Shown: positions 25,538 through 35,083, numbered from the stretch's first letter. The stretch: DNA of 53,730 nucleotides from a bacterium (GCA_017542305.1 JAFXXK010000018.1:1-53730); one strand, 5' to 3'. Notes: generated by a model not told the origin, from the letters alone. Numbers and translations: made by a program.

Positions 25538-26166
25538 TGGGGTACATTACACATATAGGAACTGATGAATCCGGTAAAGGGGATTTCTTCGGACCGCTTG
25601 TTATTGCCGGAGCTATGGTTGATGAAGCTTCCGCTCAAATACTTATTGATGCAGGAATTAAAGACAGTAAAAAGATTACCGATAAAAAAATCTTGTCATT
25701 AGAACCTGTCATAAAACAACATTCGGCTTTTTCGGTAGTCGTTATTTCTAACGGAAGATACAACGAATTGTACGCAAAAATAAAAAATTTGAACAAACTT
25801 CTTGCGTGGGGACATGCAAGGGTTATCGAGAACATTTTGGAAAAAGAGAATTGCGAATACGCATTATCCGATAAGTTTGGAGATGAAAGCCTTATTAAAT
25901 CCGCCCTGATGGAAAAAGGTAAAAGTATAAGGTTAGAGCAAATGGTCAGAGCCGAAAGCGATATTGCTGTGGCGGCAGCCTCAGTTTTAGCAAGAGCGGC
26001 TTTCGTTCATAAAATGGATGAAATGCAGAAAACTTATGGTATATCTTTTCCAAAAGGCTGCGCACCTCAGGTAAAGCTTGCAGCAAAAGAATTTATTGAT
26101 AAATATGGCAAATCGAGATTAGCAGAAGTTTGTAAAACTCATTTTAAAACCTATAATGAAGTTTAG
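25537..26166 (+). CDS. rnhC: Ribonuclease HIII, catalytic domain only
   Basis: 209 aa. GTDESGKGDFFGPLVIAG (about 8-25) is the HIII signature with the first catalytic Asp and Glu. DSKK, the later acidic residue in LSDKFGDES and RAESDIAVAAASVLAR complete the site. It cleaves RNA in RNA-DNA hybrids. Typical RNase HIII proteins have an N-terminal TBP-like substrate domain of about 80-90 aa; here it is missing, and the ATG overlaps the PBP stop with GGAGAG upstream, so the short form appears genuine. Confidence 0.88.
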   Translation: MGYITHIGTDESGKGDFFGPLVIAGAMVDEASAQILIDAGIKDSKKITDKKILSLEPVIKQHSAFSVVVISNGRYNELYAKIKNLNKLLAWGHARVIENILEKENCEYALSDKFGDESLIKSALMEKGKSIRLEQMVRAESDIAVAAASVLARAAFVHKMDEMQKTYGISFPKGCAPQVKLAAKEFIDKYGKSRLAEVCKTHFKTYNEV

Positions 26167-26169
26167 AAC

Positions 26170-26209
26170 AACAAAAAAGCGAAACCCGTTAAAGTTTCGC
26201 TTTTTTGTT
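26170..26209. terminator. Bidirectional terminator between rnhC and the phosphorylase gene
   Basis: About 14-bp stem (CAAAAAAGCGAAAC with GTTTCGCTTTTTTG) and an 8-base loop. The A-rich and T-rich flanks make it work in both directions between the convergent genes. Confidence 0.85.
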
Positions 26210-26224
26210 ATTTTGATTATTTAA

Positions 26225-27916
26225 TTATTTGATATTAGAGAATGTCCAAGCATCAAATGTCGGAGCTTCTGCTATCTTCATTTCTTTTCTTTCTTCACCT
26301 GCTGTTGCATCGTTATGAGCTATCGGCTGATACAATCTGTTATAATATTCGATAACCATACGATCTGAGTTGAAGTATGCTTCAGAAGTTCTGATAGCCT
26401 GACGCATTAATCTTGCCCATTCTTCTTTATTTTCATAGTATGTAGGAATAATTTCATTTTCCAGAATATTCATTACGCATTCATGGTCTTTCCAATGTCT
26501 TTCTTCCCAAGGCATTTCAGTATCCAATTCAGGATATTCAACAGTATAACCGTTAATACCATGGAATGTACCTTCAACAGTCCAACCGTCAAAGATAGAC
26601 AAGTGCAAAGTACCGTTCATATTAGCAGACATGCCGGAAGTACCTGAAGCTTCGAAAGGTCTTAAAGGCGTATTCAACCATATATCAGAACCTCTCTTCA
26701 GCATACCTGATAACTGAAGTTCGTAACCCGGAAGAACAACAACATTATGCATACTGTGAGATCTGTTCAGCAATTTGTTGAACATTTCTTTGCCCATAAC
26801 ATCATCCGGATGGAATTTGCCGGCAAAAATAATCTGAACTTTATCTTCGTCAAGCAATTTAGTAATTCTGTCTTTATCCATTAAGATTAACCATGCACGT
26901 TTGTAATCGGCAAATCTTCTTGCCCAAGTAATAGTTAATACATCAGGATTAAATCTCTTACCGGCTACGTTTGCAACGTAATCGAACAACTCAACTTTCA
27001 TCTGACGTTTAACATCAAGCAATTCCTGCGGAGTTTTTGCAAACATAATTCTTTCATCTTGCCAATAATGCAGATTTACGGCATTTGTAATAGCTCTGAT
27101 TGGGCATCTGCCTTCAACCCATTCCCACATCTTGTTAGAAACAAGACCATGAAGCTGAGATACAGCATTGGCCAATCTGCTCATTCTCAATGCAGCAACA
27201 GTCAATGAGAAGTTTTCACCGCCGAGAGATACTGCAGTTTCTCTGCTTGCACCAGCGAAGAAGCCACCCTCAAGCAAGGTATCTACCCAATGAACTTCAT
27301 TACCTGCAGCAACAGGAGTATGAGTTGTAAATACTGTATGACGTTTAACTTCTTCAAGATCACCGTTATACTGTCTTAACAATTCAAAAGCGGCAGGAAG
27401 TGCATGCCCTTCGTTCATATGGATAACATCAAATTTATATCCGACAGCCTGAAGTATTCTTACACCTGCAACACCGAGAACGGTCTCCTGAGCAATTCTT
27501 ATTTTTTCATTTCCGTCATAAAGCTTATGGGAAATGCTTCTTGCCCAATCGCTGTTACCATCAATATCAGTAGTCAGCAAATAGACCGGACAAGTTCCAA
27601 ACAGTTCGGGTTTTACCAATAAAGCCTTTACTTTAACTTTTTCACCAAAAATATCAACTTCAGTTGATACATTTATATCCTGTAAGAAATCATAATATTT
27701 TCTGATATAAGCGACTTCAACCTGACCGTCATGAGCGATACGCTGATCGTAATAACCGTAAGACCAAAGCATTGTAACACCAACCATAGGCATCTGCAAA
27801 TATCCTGCAGATAACATATGAGAACCTGCTAAAAATCCTAAACCTCCCGAATATGTCTTTAAAGATTGATCAATGGCGATTTCCATTGAAAAATAAGCTA
27901 CATTTGGTAATGACAT
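26225..27916 (-). CDS. glgP: Alpha-glucan phosphorylase homologue with altered PLP site
   Basis: 563 aa from the ATG at 27916 (AAAGGG upstream); an upstream in-frame codon would add a non-family N-terminus. The sequence follows short (Thermotoga-type) glucan phosphorylases: VAYFSMEIAI, YSGGLGFLAGSH, FAGKFHPDD and FEASGTSGM. The family releases glucose-1-phosphate from glycogen using PLP held by a Lys in EASGTSGMK. Here that residue is Ser430 (codon 26627-26629): EASGTSGMSANMNG. Either PLP is bound differently or the protein no longer phosphorolyses. It is monocistronic. Confidence 0.86.
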   Translation of the reverse strand: MSLPNVAYFSMEIAIDQSLKTYSGGLGFLAGSHMLSAGYLQMPMVGVTMLWSYGYYDQRIAHDGQVEVAYIRKYYDFLQDINVSTEVDIFGEKVKVKALLVKPELFGTCPVYLLTTDIDGNSDWARSISHKLYDGNEKIRIAQETVLGVAGVRILQAVGYKFDVIHMNEGHALPAAFELLRQYNGDLEEVKRHTVFTTHTPVAAGNEVHWVDTLLEGGFFAGASRETAVSLGGENFSLTVAALRMSRLANAVSQLHGLVSNKMWEWVEGRCPIRAITNAVNLHYWQDERIMFAKTPQELLDVKRQMKVELFDYVANVAGKRFNPDVLTITWARRFADYKRAWLILMDKDRITKLLDEDKVQIIFAGKFHPDDVMGKEMFNKLLNRSHSMHNVVVLPGYELQLSGMLKRGSDIWLNTPLRPFEASGTSGMSANMNGTLHLSIFDGWTVEGTFHGINGYTVEYPELDTEMPWEERHWKDHECVMNILENEIIPTYYENKEEWARLMRQAIRTSEAYFNSDRMVIEYYNRLYQPIAHNDATAGEERKEMKIAEAPTFDAWTFSNIK

Positions 27917-28227
27917 ATATAAACCCTTTCTTCTTTTTACAATTAAACTTACACCACCAAAAAGGGGTACAATATATTCTAACACAATATTCATGAATAA
28001 TAAAGCGCTAAACACAAAAATATTAACTAATTCTCTAGGATTAATTATTAATAATTATCAATAGTATGCACACGACTTCATTTTAGCCGTATTCTGCATA
28101 TTTAAAAACAAAAAACAAATGTTACAATTTCTTAACAATAGAGGTTTAAAAATTAAAGTTTTCAAATAATACAGCCGTAATAGTGGGTAAGAATAAGTAA
28201 CGAAATTAAAAAGGAAAGGCAAAAACA
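27917..28227. promoter_or_regulatory. Divergent intergenic region, phosphorylase / 790-aa protein
   Basis: 311 bp without a gene. On the minus strand TGTTAGAAT (27984-27976) is an extended -10 candidate for the phosphorylase. For the rightward gene no convincing -35/-10 pair was found; the ribosome site AAAGGAAAGG is clear. No hairpin of note. Confidence 0.35.
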
Positions 28228-30600
28228 ATGGGATTGGCAGCATCACAAGCCAGATTACTATCAATTACGTCTCGTATGTCGGACAACGAATTACGTTCGC
28301 AGTTGATTAGCAACGCAAAAATGCGCTTGACCACTGACTCGGCAAGAGTCAGCGATGAATATATTGCTGCATTGAATCAGACTCAGTTAATGTTCCAAAA
28401 CTTCGATCCTAACGGTAATGAAATGTATCAGGCCTTGACCTTTACTTCATTAACAGCATACAGTGCATACAATAATCAATACGGAATCGTTAATAATTCA
28501 GGTGAACTTATTGTTTCCGCAACCGATGCGGCAAACTTCCAGACTGCAAACGGTGATTTGGAAAAATTCCTTGAAAAATACGGACTTAAACAAACCACGG
28601 ATTATTTTGATACATTAGGTACATCTCAGGAATACAACGAATGGGGTGTCGGTTACTACGATAATAATGGGGTTTGGCAAAAATTTGAAACAGATCCTGA
28701 TGAACTTCAAGCTATGTATGAGGCAGAAGTTGATTCTAAAGGAGTTCACCACTACGGGAAACTGGATTCCATAAACTCTCTTGAATATGGTGATTATGAA
28801 ATATTAGTTGAACAATACAATGCTAAAAAGGACAATTATAAAACCAAATTAGATCAGACAATGAAAAATTACCTTAAAGGTGACAATGTCCTTACTTCAC
28901 CATATAAGCAATTCTTGGTTGATGCAGGACAAGAAGGTTTCAATACATTGAAACCCAGCCAAAAATTTGATGAATATTACGAAAAAGTTTTGGCATTCTG
29001 TGATGGAAACGGAGACTATGATTTCAACGAACTTTTAAAAGCATTCAAAAAATTTGCGGTAATATTCGGCTTTGATGAAAGTGGGAATATAAGACGTGGT
29101 GACTCGACTGGTTTATTACAATGTCAACATATTGACCCTAATGATCCATGTCCGGAATTAGCAGAAAAACAGAATGACCCGTTAGAAGCAATATTAAAAG
29201 AAAATATACAGATTGCCGGAAGCGTAAGCGGTACTAATATAACTATAAATGCTTATACCCCCAGTGCCGTAACATATTATTTTGAATTTGATGAAAACGG
29301 AAATCCTACCGGAAACACCTGGGGAAATCCTAACACTACAGGTTATTTAACCGTTCCCGGTTCCGGAACGACAGACTATAACGGTTATGGTATGGCAAAT
29401 TATGTATCCGGAGGCAACGCAGGAGCAGGAGAACAAAATGTAACCTTATTACCGGGTGCCGGCCCATCAAATCCGAACAATCCGAATTACACATATAAAC
29501 CTGCATACTCATATCGTGGCTCTGACGGTCAAATTCACTATACCTACCAAGGTGCAGATGATTGGGCTGAGGCTCAAAGTTGCGGTGCGACTTTATGTTC
29601 AAACCCCGCAATCTATAAAACAACAATGACAATAACCCCGGAAGTCAAAAATGCAGCATTAAGATACTTGTGGGAATCACTCAGAAACAGTGCATTAGAT
29701 AATATGTCCACAAAACCTTTTGAAGAAAACTGCGCTGAAATTTTAGCAGCAAAACAAGAATATATAGATGCCGCAAAAAAACTCGCAAGATTCATTTACG
29801 GCGAAGGTAACGGTGACACTGTTGTTGACGAAATAGTAGCTGCGTACTGGGATATAAATATGTTGGATTATTTAGATGACCCAAGCTGGGTTTTATCTAC
29901 AAATGATTCAGATGCTATGGTACTCGGTGAAGTAGATACCGACGGGGATGGAGCACCGGATAAAGAAATTATGCAATTCGGTGATATTGATACTACCCAC
30001 TTTAATCCATTCTACTACAGATTTCCTACGACAACACTTCTTTCGGATGAAGCACCTATCAACGATTTAGGTGATAGCGGCTCTGAATACCACGTCAACT
30101 ATCAGGTTGTAAAAGATATATTCTTACTTGACTGTATGTTAGAACACTATGGCGAACCAAAATACACCTGGATTGATCAGAATGACAAAAACGAAGACGG
30201 TCAGGCTAAAGCAACCTGGTATTCAAACTTATTTGCCAGAATGCAGCAGGGTTACACTACTCTTGGTGAAGGCTTGGCTAACAACCGTGAATGGTTACAG
30301 TTTGCATTTGAAAGCGGACTTGTACATATGGAACAGGTAAACAAATCTTCTGAATGGGTTTCTACAATGTATTCAAACTGCAGCGCAATTACAGAAAGTA
30401 CCGTTGATGTTGATATCACGGTTGCAGAAGCTAAATACAACAGAGAAATGGCAAAAATTCAGGCAAAAGACAAACAATACGATGCTGAATTAAAGAATGT
30501 TGAAACCGAACACGAATCTTTAAAACAAGAATACGAATCGATAAAAGAAGTTATATCGAAAAACATAGACAGAAACTACAAGATGTTCCAAAACGCATAA
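28228..30600 (+). CDS. Large lineage-type protein, MGLAASQARLL family
   Basis: 790 aa. The N-terminus MGLAASQARLLSITSRMSDN followed by a helix (LRSQLISNAKMRLTTDSARV) is of a type I associate with several gut Gastranaerophilales proteins, though I cannot verify this. The middle is acidic, Asn/Gly/Tyr-rich, with a DTDGDGAPD calcium-loop-like motif (about 571-579). The final 60 aa are a strong coiled coil (AKYNREMAKIQAKDKQYDAE) ending KNIDRNYKMFQNA. Helical ends and a variable middle recall exported filament or flagellar-type proteins; no signal peptide is present. Function unknown. Confidence 0.6.
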   Translation: MGLAASQARLLSITSRMSDNELRSQLISNAKMRLTTDSARVSDEYIAALNQTQLMFQNFDPNGNEMYQALTFTSLTAYSAYNNQYGIVNNSGELIVSATDAANFQTANGDLEKFLEKYGLKQTTDYFDTLGTSQEYNEWGVGYYDNNGVWQKFETDPDELQAMYEAEVDSKGVHHYGKLDSINSLEYGDYEILVEQYNAKKDNYKTKLDQTMKNYLKGDNVLTSPYKQFLVDAGQEGFNTLKPSQKFDEYYEKVLAFCDGNGDYDFNELLKAFKKFAVIFGFDESGNIRRGDSTGLLQCQHIDPNDPCPELAEKQNDPLEAILKENIQIAGSVSGTNITINAYTPSAVTYYFEFDENGNPTGNTWGNPNTTGYLTVPGSGTTDYNGYGMANYVSGGNAGAGEQNVTLLPGAGPSNPNNPNYTYKPAYSYRGSDGQIHYTYQGADDWAEAQSCGATLCSNPAIYKTTMTITPEVKNAALRYLWESLRNSALDNMSTKPFEENCAEILAAKQEYIDAAKKLARFIYGEGNGDTVVDEIVAAYWDINMLDYLDDPSWVLSTNDSDAMVLGEVDTDGDGAPDKEIMQFGDIDTTHFNPFYYRFPTTTLLSDEAPINDLGDSGSEYHVNYQVVKDIFLLDCMLEHYGEPKYTWIDQNDKNEDGQAKATWYSNLFARMQQGYTTLGEGLANNREWLQFAFESGLVHMEQVNKSSEWVSTMYSNCSAITESTVDVDITVAEAKYNREMAKIQAKDKQYDAELKNVETEHESLKQEYESIKEVISKNIDRNYKMFQNA

Positions 30601-30632
30601 AAAAGCGGTCATAAGACCGCTTTTTTTTTATT
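30601..30632 (+). terminator. Terminator after the 790-aa protein gene
   Basis: AAAAGCGGTC pairs with GACCGCTTTT around a 4-base loop (30601-30624), followed by a run of T. It also faces the convergent oxidoreductase gene. Confidence 0.88.
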
Positions 30633-30641
30633 ATTAAATTA

Positions 30642-32015
30642 TTATCTTCCGCAAATAACTCTTGCAACATGAACGCCTGATGCCGATGCCTGAATTAACC
30701 CTCTGGTAACTCCCGCACCGTCGCCAATTGCAAACAGGTTTTTAACCCCTTCGGTTTCGAGTTCATTAGTTAATTTAACTCTTGCCGAATAGAACTTAAC
30801 TTCGATACCGTAAAGCAGAGTATATCTTGAAGCAGTTCCCGGAGCAATCTTATCGAGTGCATATAGCATTTCGATAATACTTGTCATCTGTCTGTAAGGG
30901 ATAACCAAACTCAAATCACCTGGGGTTGCACAGGTAAGAGTCGGGGTCAAAATACTTGCTTTAATTCTTTCGGGAGTTGAACGTCTGCCGTCGAGCAAGT
31001 CGCCAAATCTCTGAACCAAAATACCGCCTGCGAGCATATTTGCAAGACTTGCGATATGCTGACCGTATTGGATAGGTTCTTTGAACGGTTCGGTAAATCT
31101 TTCACTTACAAGAAGCGCAAAGTTTGTGTTATTTGTTGTTTTTTCGGCATAACTGTGTCCGTTAACAGTTGCTATTCCGTTGTAATTTTCCTGAACAACT
31201 TCGCCGTTCGGATTCATACAGAAGGTTCTTACTTCATCTCCGAAAGTCGGAGAATGATAAATAAGTTTTGATTCGTATAATTTTGAAGTAATCGGTTCAA
31301 AAACAGGGGCGGGAAGTTCAACACGAACACCGACATCGACCGCATTATTTACCATACCGATTTTATTTTGGCTAAATTCTTTTGTTAACCAGTCAGCGCC
31401 TTCTCTACCGGGAGCAATAATTGTATATTCGGCTCTTATTTCCTGACCGTTGTCTAGAATAAGACCTTTAACCTGTTCACATTCAACAATCAAATTCTTT
31501 GCTGTTGCATTGTTTACGATGGTAATTCTTTCATCAAGATAATCCTGCATGTTCTTCAGGACATCCAAACTTCTTTCTGTTCCGAGGTGTCTGACAGGAG
31601 AATATACGAGTTTTAGTTCTGCTAACGCTGCCTCTCTTTCAAGTTCACGGAAAACATTCATATCCGTACCGAAAACTTCTTCTGTAGCACCAAATTTGAG
31701 GTATAATTCATCGGAATATTTGATTAAATCTTCTACATCTTTTCTTGACATATAATCAAGCATATTTCCGCCAACGTCGGGGGTAAGAGTTAACTTTCCA
31801 TCGGAAAATGCGCCGGCTCCGCCCCAGCCGCATAACAAACCGCATTTTTTACATGAAGGGCATTTTTCCAAACCTTCTCTTAACAGACATTTTCTTTTTT
31901 CAATCTTTTCGCCTTTTTCTATTAAGACAACTTTCCACTCGGGTTTCAGTTTCATTATTTCTAAAGCCGCAAAAATCCCTGCAGGGCCTGCTCCAACTAT
32001 AGCTACGTTATACAT
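30642..32015 (-). CDS. FAD-dependent oxidoreductase (COG2509-like)
   Basis: 457 aa. VAIVGAGPAGIFAALEI (about 4-20) is the dinucleotide-binding fold. A Cys-rich insert KCPSCKKCGLLCGWGGAGAF (about 51-70) and a second GAG/GDG motif near the C-terminus (LFAIGDGAGVTRGLIQAS) are typical of the uncharacterised FAD dehydrogenase family. The four cysteines might carry a metal or disulfide. GAGG precedes the ATG. Substrate unknown. It is divergent from the HEAT-queC operon and appears to be a single-gene unit. Confidence 0.83.
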   Translation of the reverse strand: MYNVAIVGAGPAGIFAALEIMKLKPEWKVVLIEKGEKIEKRKCLLREGLEKCPSCKKCGLLCGWGGAGAFSDGKLTLTPDVGGNMLDYMSRKDVEDLIKYSDELYLKFGATEEVFGTDMNVFRELEREAALAELKLVYSPVRHLGTERSLDVLKNMQDYLDERITIVNNATAKNLIVECEQVKGLILDNGQEIRAEYTIIAPGREGADWLTKEFSQNKIGMVNNAVDVGVRVELPAPVFEPITSKLYESKLIYHSPTFGDEVRTFCMNPNGEVVQENYNGIATVNGHSYAEKTTNNTNFALLVSERFTEPFKEPIQYGQHIASLANMLAGGILVQRFGDLLDGRRSTPERIKASILTPTLTCATPGDLSLVIPYRQMTSIIEMLYALDKIAPGTASRYTLLYGIEVKFYSARVKLTNELETEGVKNLFAIGDGAGVTRGLIQASASGVHVARVICGR

Positions 32016-32084
32016 CGTTATATCCTCTTTTTATTTAATCAACCGACTAAGTATAACCCGAACAAAAATAAAAAGCAAACATTC

Positions 32085-32113
32085 TTGCCATTTCCTCGTG
32101 TATATGGTATATT
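32085..32113 (+). promoter_or_regulatory. Promoter of the HEAT-queC-DUF366-SPOR operon
   Basis: TTGCCA (32085-32090), exactly 17 bases, then TATATT (32108-32113) preceded by TGG (extended -10). Start of transcription is predicted near 32120, leaving a short leader with AGGAATCGGGGG. Confidence 0.65.
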
Positions 32114-32136
32114 TCCTTTAGGAATCGGGGGCTTTA

Positions 32137-33093
32137 GTGGACGAGATTAATTTGGATTTGGAATCAATTGCGAAAAAATGCGGACTATATGACTCCGAGG
32201 ATATTGAGTTGATTATCAGGAATATTCAGGCTCTTGATGAAAGTTATGAACGTGATAATCTTGTCCTTATATACAATTTTTTGCTCAACGAGTGCAAAGA
32301 CCCGAAAATTTTACCTGAGATTATCCGCTGCGAAGACAGAATAAGGGACAAGTCCACCCTTCCGATTTTAGTTGACATTCTGCTCTGGAAAACTACGGGG
32401 AATGACGATGTTAACAAAGACGATTTTGTCAATACAAGGGTAATGTGTGCCAAAGCTATAGCCAATTTGAAAGATACTTCGGCGGTTAATGCACTTTTAT
32501 ACTGCCTTAACAACAAAGACGAGCATTACAAAGTAAGATTTGCCTGTGCCGATGCACTCGGAAAAATCGGGGACAAATATGCTGTCGCACCTTTGATAGA
32601 AGTAGTTAAAGATGAAAGTGAAAAATCGTTATACATAAGAGAATCGGCAGCATCGGCACTCGGTATGCTCGGAGATATAAGGGCTGTAGATCCTCTTGTA
32701 AATATTCTGGAAACAAAAAACGGTTTAATAGATAAATTCACATTCCTGAAAGAAAGAGTGCTGGAAGCATTAGGAAAACTACGAGTCGGGGATAACGAAA
32801 GGGTTTTTAATGCCGTAAAAAATTCACTGATGGACGATTCTCCACAAATCAGAATCAATGCCATTGAAGCCATAATGGATTCGGATAACCCTAAAGCATA
32901 CGAAACGATAAAGCCCTGTCTTAAAGACAGAGATGACGAAGTAAAAAGGAATGCGCTCATTGCACTTTATAATTTAGCAGGCAGAGAAATTCTTGATGAA
33001 GTTATTAATTCGGATGAATACGGAGATTTTGTAAAAACGGAAGCCGTATCACTTATAGATGAATATGAAACTGACGGGGATGAAGAAGAATGA
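32137..33093 (+). CDS. HEAT-repeat (PBS lyase-like) protein
   Basis: 318 aa, starting with GTG (32137). At least four HEAT-like repeats of about 30-35 aa are visible, e.g. VRFACADALGKIGDKYAVAP, IRESAASALGMLGDIRAVDP, IRINAIEAIMDSDNPKAYET and VKRNALIALYNLAGREI. Such repeats make a solenoid for protein binding; in cyanobacteria related proteins include phycobilin lyases, but no bilin-lyase features are claimed here. The stop overlaps the start of queC by four bases, so they are coupled. Partner unknown. Confidence 0.8.
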   Translation: MDEINLDLESIAKKCGLYDSEDIELIIRNIQALDESYERDNLVLIYNFLLNECKDPKILPEIIRCEDRIRDKSTLPILVDILLWKTTGNDDVNKDDFVNTRVMCAKAIANLKDTSAVNALLYCLNNKDEHYKVRFACADALGKIGDKYAVAPLIEVVKDESEKSLYIRESAASALGMLGDIRAVDPLVNILETKNGLIDKFTFLKERVLEALGKLRVGDNERVFNAVKNSLMDDSPQIRINAIEAIMDSDNPKAYETIKPCLKDRDDEVKRNALIALYNLAGREILDEVINSDEYGDFVKTEAVSLIDEYETDGDEEE

Positions 33094-33755
33094 ACAAATC
33101 AATAATATTGTTATCCGGAGGGTTGGATTCCCTTGTTTGTCTTGGGTTATGCAAAGAAGAATATAACGTTGAACTCGCCCTGACATTTAATTACGGGCAA
33201 AAATCAGCAGAAAAAGAAATAGCGGCAGCAGCCGAATTATGCAAATATTACGGTATAACACATAAGATTATAAAATTAGACTGGCTAAAAGAGATGACCC
33301 ATAATGCATTAACCGGCAACAACGAGCTTCCGCACGGGCTTGATAATCCGGAGGCATCTGCAAAAGCCGTATGGGTACCGAACCGCAACGGACTTTTCCT
33401 CAATATAGCAGGAGCTTTCGCCGATGCCGAAAACTATACTCATATAATTATCGGGGCAAACAAAGAGGAAGCTGCAACATTTCCCGATAACACAAAAGAA
33501 TTTGCGGAGAGTATAAATACTGAGTTTCAGTATTCAACACAGGCAAAACCGCAGGTTTTAGTCCCCTTGATAAATTACGATAAAAATGATATAGTAAGGT
33601 TGGCGTTAGAAAAGGAAATGCCTCTTGAATTAGTCCAAAGCTGTTATGACACAGGAAGCGGACACTGCGGCAAATGTGAGTCCTGCTGCAGACTAAAAAA
33701 TGCATTAAAAAACAACGGCGCAGCAAAGTATCTAAAACAACTATTTAACGAATAA
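33090..33755 (+). CDS. queC: 7-cyano-7-deazaguanine synthase QueC
   Basis: 221 aa. The ATP-pyrophosphatase loop LLSGGLDSLVCL (about 7-18) and the zinc site CYDTGSGHCGKCESC (Cys at about 191, 199, 202, 205) are both intact. QueC converts 7-carboxy-7-deazaguanine to preQ0 for queuosine in tRNA. GHCGKC with the following Arg is the normal C-terminal layout. QueD/QueE/QueF are not adjacent; the next gene is DUF366. Overlaps the HEAT gene by four bases. Confidence 0.96.
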   Translation: MNKSIILLSGGLDSLVCLGLCKEEYNVELALTFNYGQKSAEKEIAAAAELCKYYGITHKIIKLDWLKEMTHNALTGNNELPHGLDNPEASAKAVWVPNRNGLFLNIAGAFADAENYTHIIIGANKEEAATFPDNTKEFAESINTEFQYSTQAKPQVLVPLINYDKNDIVRLALEKEMPLELVQSCYDTGSGHCGKCESCCRLKNALKNNGAAKYLKQLFNE

Positions 33756-33756
33756 T

Positions 33757-34311
33757 ATGCAGACAAAATTTATAGAACAAGAAATAAAATATGAAGGTTT
33801 TCAGTTAGCACCGCATTGGATATACAAAAACTTTAAAATTCAGGGCGATGCAACCGTTGCATTTATCGGAGAATGCGACGTAAAACTTAACGAAATGGTT
33901 GACATTGAAGATGTTATAAACAACGAACCGATATACAGCAAATCTATGCTCAGTTTTATTTCGGAGCAGTTCAACATAGGACTTGTAGAAGGTGTTTTAA
34001 GACAACGACTTATGATTTGCACCATTAAAGAAGCACTTGAAAAAAGAGGGTTTAAGATAAAAAGAAACGGTGATGATTTATTCTTCAACGATAAAAAATT
34101 AACCGTTTCTATAGCGACAAAATCAACAACCTCCGTACTTATACATACGGGTATAAATATCATATCATCAGGAGCACCCGTCAAAGCTTCAGGGTTAACC
34201 GAAGATTTGGGTGTTACTGATATAAAAGAATTTGCACTTGAAGTTTTGAATAATTACTCGGAAGAACTTCATGATATAATACAGGCAAGTACAAAAGTTA
34301 GAGGAGTCTGA
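33757..34311 (+). CDS. DUF366 family protein
   Basis: 184 aa. LAPHWIYKNFKIQGDATVAFIGECDV (residues about 17-42) fits my memory of DUF366. The family is uncharacterised; its place directly after queC (1-bp gap) suggests a link to deazaguanine metabolism or to preQ0 use. Conserved-looking acidic residues (GECDVKLNEMVDIED) and a Ser/Thr-rich strand (SIATKSTTSVLIHTGINI) could form an active site. No TM or signal. Function not known. Confidence 0.75.
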   Translation: MQTKFIEQEIKYEGFQLAPHWIYKNFKIQGDATVAFIGECDVKLNEMVDIEDVINNEPIYSKSMLSFISEQFNIGLVEGVLRQRLMICTIKEALEKRGFKIKRNGDDLFFNDKKLTVSIATKSTTSVLIHTGINIISSGAPVKASGLTEDLGVTDIKEFALEVLNNYSEELHDIIQASTKVRGV

Positions 34312-34315
34312 ATCT

Positions 34316-35083
34316 ATGAGAATGGAAAACGGAAATCCGGTCGGTCCGCAAAGCGAAAGGCTTGCATATCAGGATTTTAAAGCAAATCAGTCCAAAAAAC
34401 GCAAAAAACAAAATATAATGATGTTTTTATCTATATTTGCGGTATTACTGCTTATATTTTTAGGTGTTGCGAAATTAATGTCGCCTGATATTGATATTTC
34501 TCTTGGTGATGATTCTTCAAGAAATTCTCAGGCGGAAGATGAATACCGCAGAGGTGTTGACAGCAGACTAAAAATGCTTCAGCAGGATGACGAAATGAAT
34601 TTAACCGAACACGATGAAACAGAGGAAACCGTTGAAGAAGACGGTGTGGTAAAAGTTCCGCATAATCTGACAGACCGTTCGTTCAAACCGTTAGAAGATG
34701 AAGAACCTGTTATGACTGCAAAAAGTGATGAAACAACAACTCCTGCAGAAACCAAAAACAATAATTCCGGAAATCCTATTTCACCGGACAGCGCACCGAC
34801 ATCACTAAAAAATAATGCGGCACATAATGTAGCCGTAGCACCGACTACAATGCAGACGACTAAAACATACAAAGTTTATGTCGGTATGTACAGCACTCAA
34901 TCACAGGCAGAAGTTGCCAGAGGAATTTTACAGGAAGCAGGTATGGGCTTAACTCCGCATATTAAACAGGCAGCAGGCGGATATACCTTGCAAGTCGGAG
35001 CGTTCAGCAGCAAAGAATCAGCAACAAATCTGTCTAACAAATTGCTAATCAACAATTATCCCGCAAGAGTTGTTTCAGATTAG
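34316..35083 (+). CDS. SPOR-domain membrane protein
   Basis: 255 aa. Cytoplasmic basic N-terminus, one TM (MFLSIFAVLLLIFLGVAKLM, about 36-55), a long acidic disordered linker, and a C-terminal SPOR domain (about 183-253: KVYVGMYSTQSQAEVARGIL ... YTLQVGAFSSKESATNLSNK). SPOR domains bind denuded peptidoglycan at the division septum. Last gene of the queC operon. The role in cell envelope or division is from the domain alone. Confidence 0.87.
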   Translation: MRMENGNPVGPQSERLAYQDFKANQSKKRKKQNIMMFLSIFAVLLLIFLGVAKLMSPDIDISLGDDSSRNSQAEDEYRRGVDSRLKMLQQDDEMNLTEHDETEETVEEDGVVKVPHNLTDRSFKPLEDEEPVMTAKSDETTTPAETKNNNSGNPISPDSAPTSLKNNAAHNVAVAPTTMQTTKTYKVYVGMYSTQSQAEVARGILQEAGMGLTPHIKQAAGGYTLQVGAFSSKESATNLSNKLLINNYPARVVSD

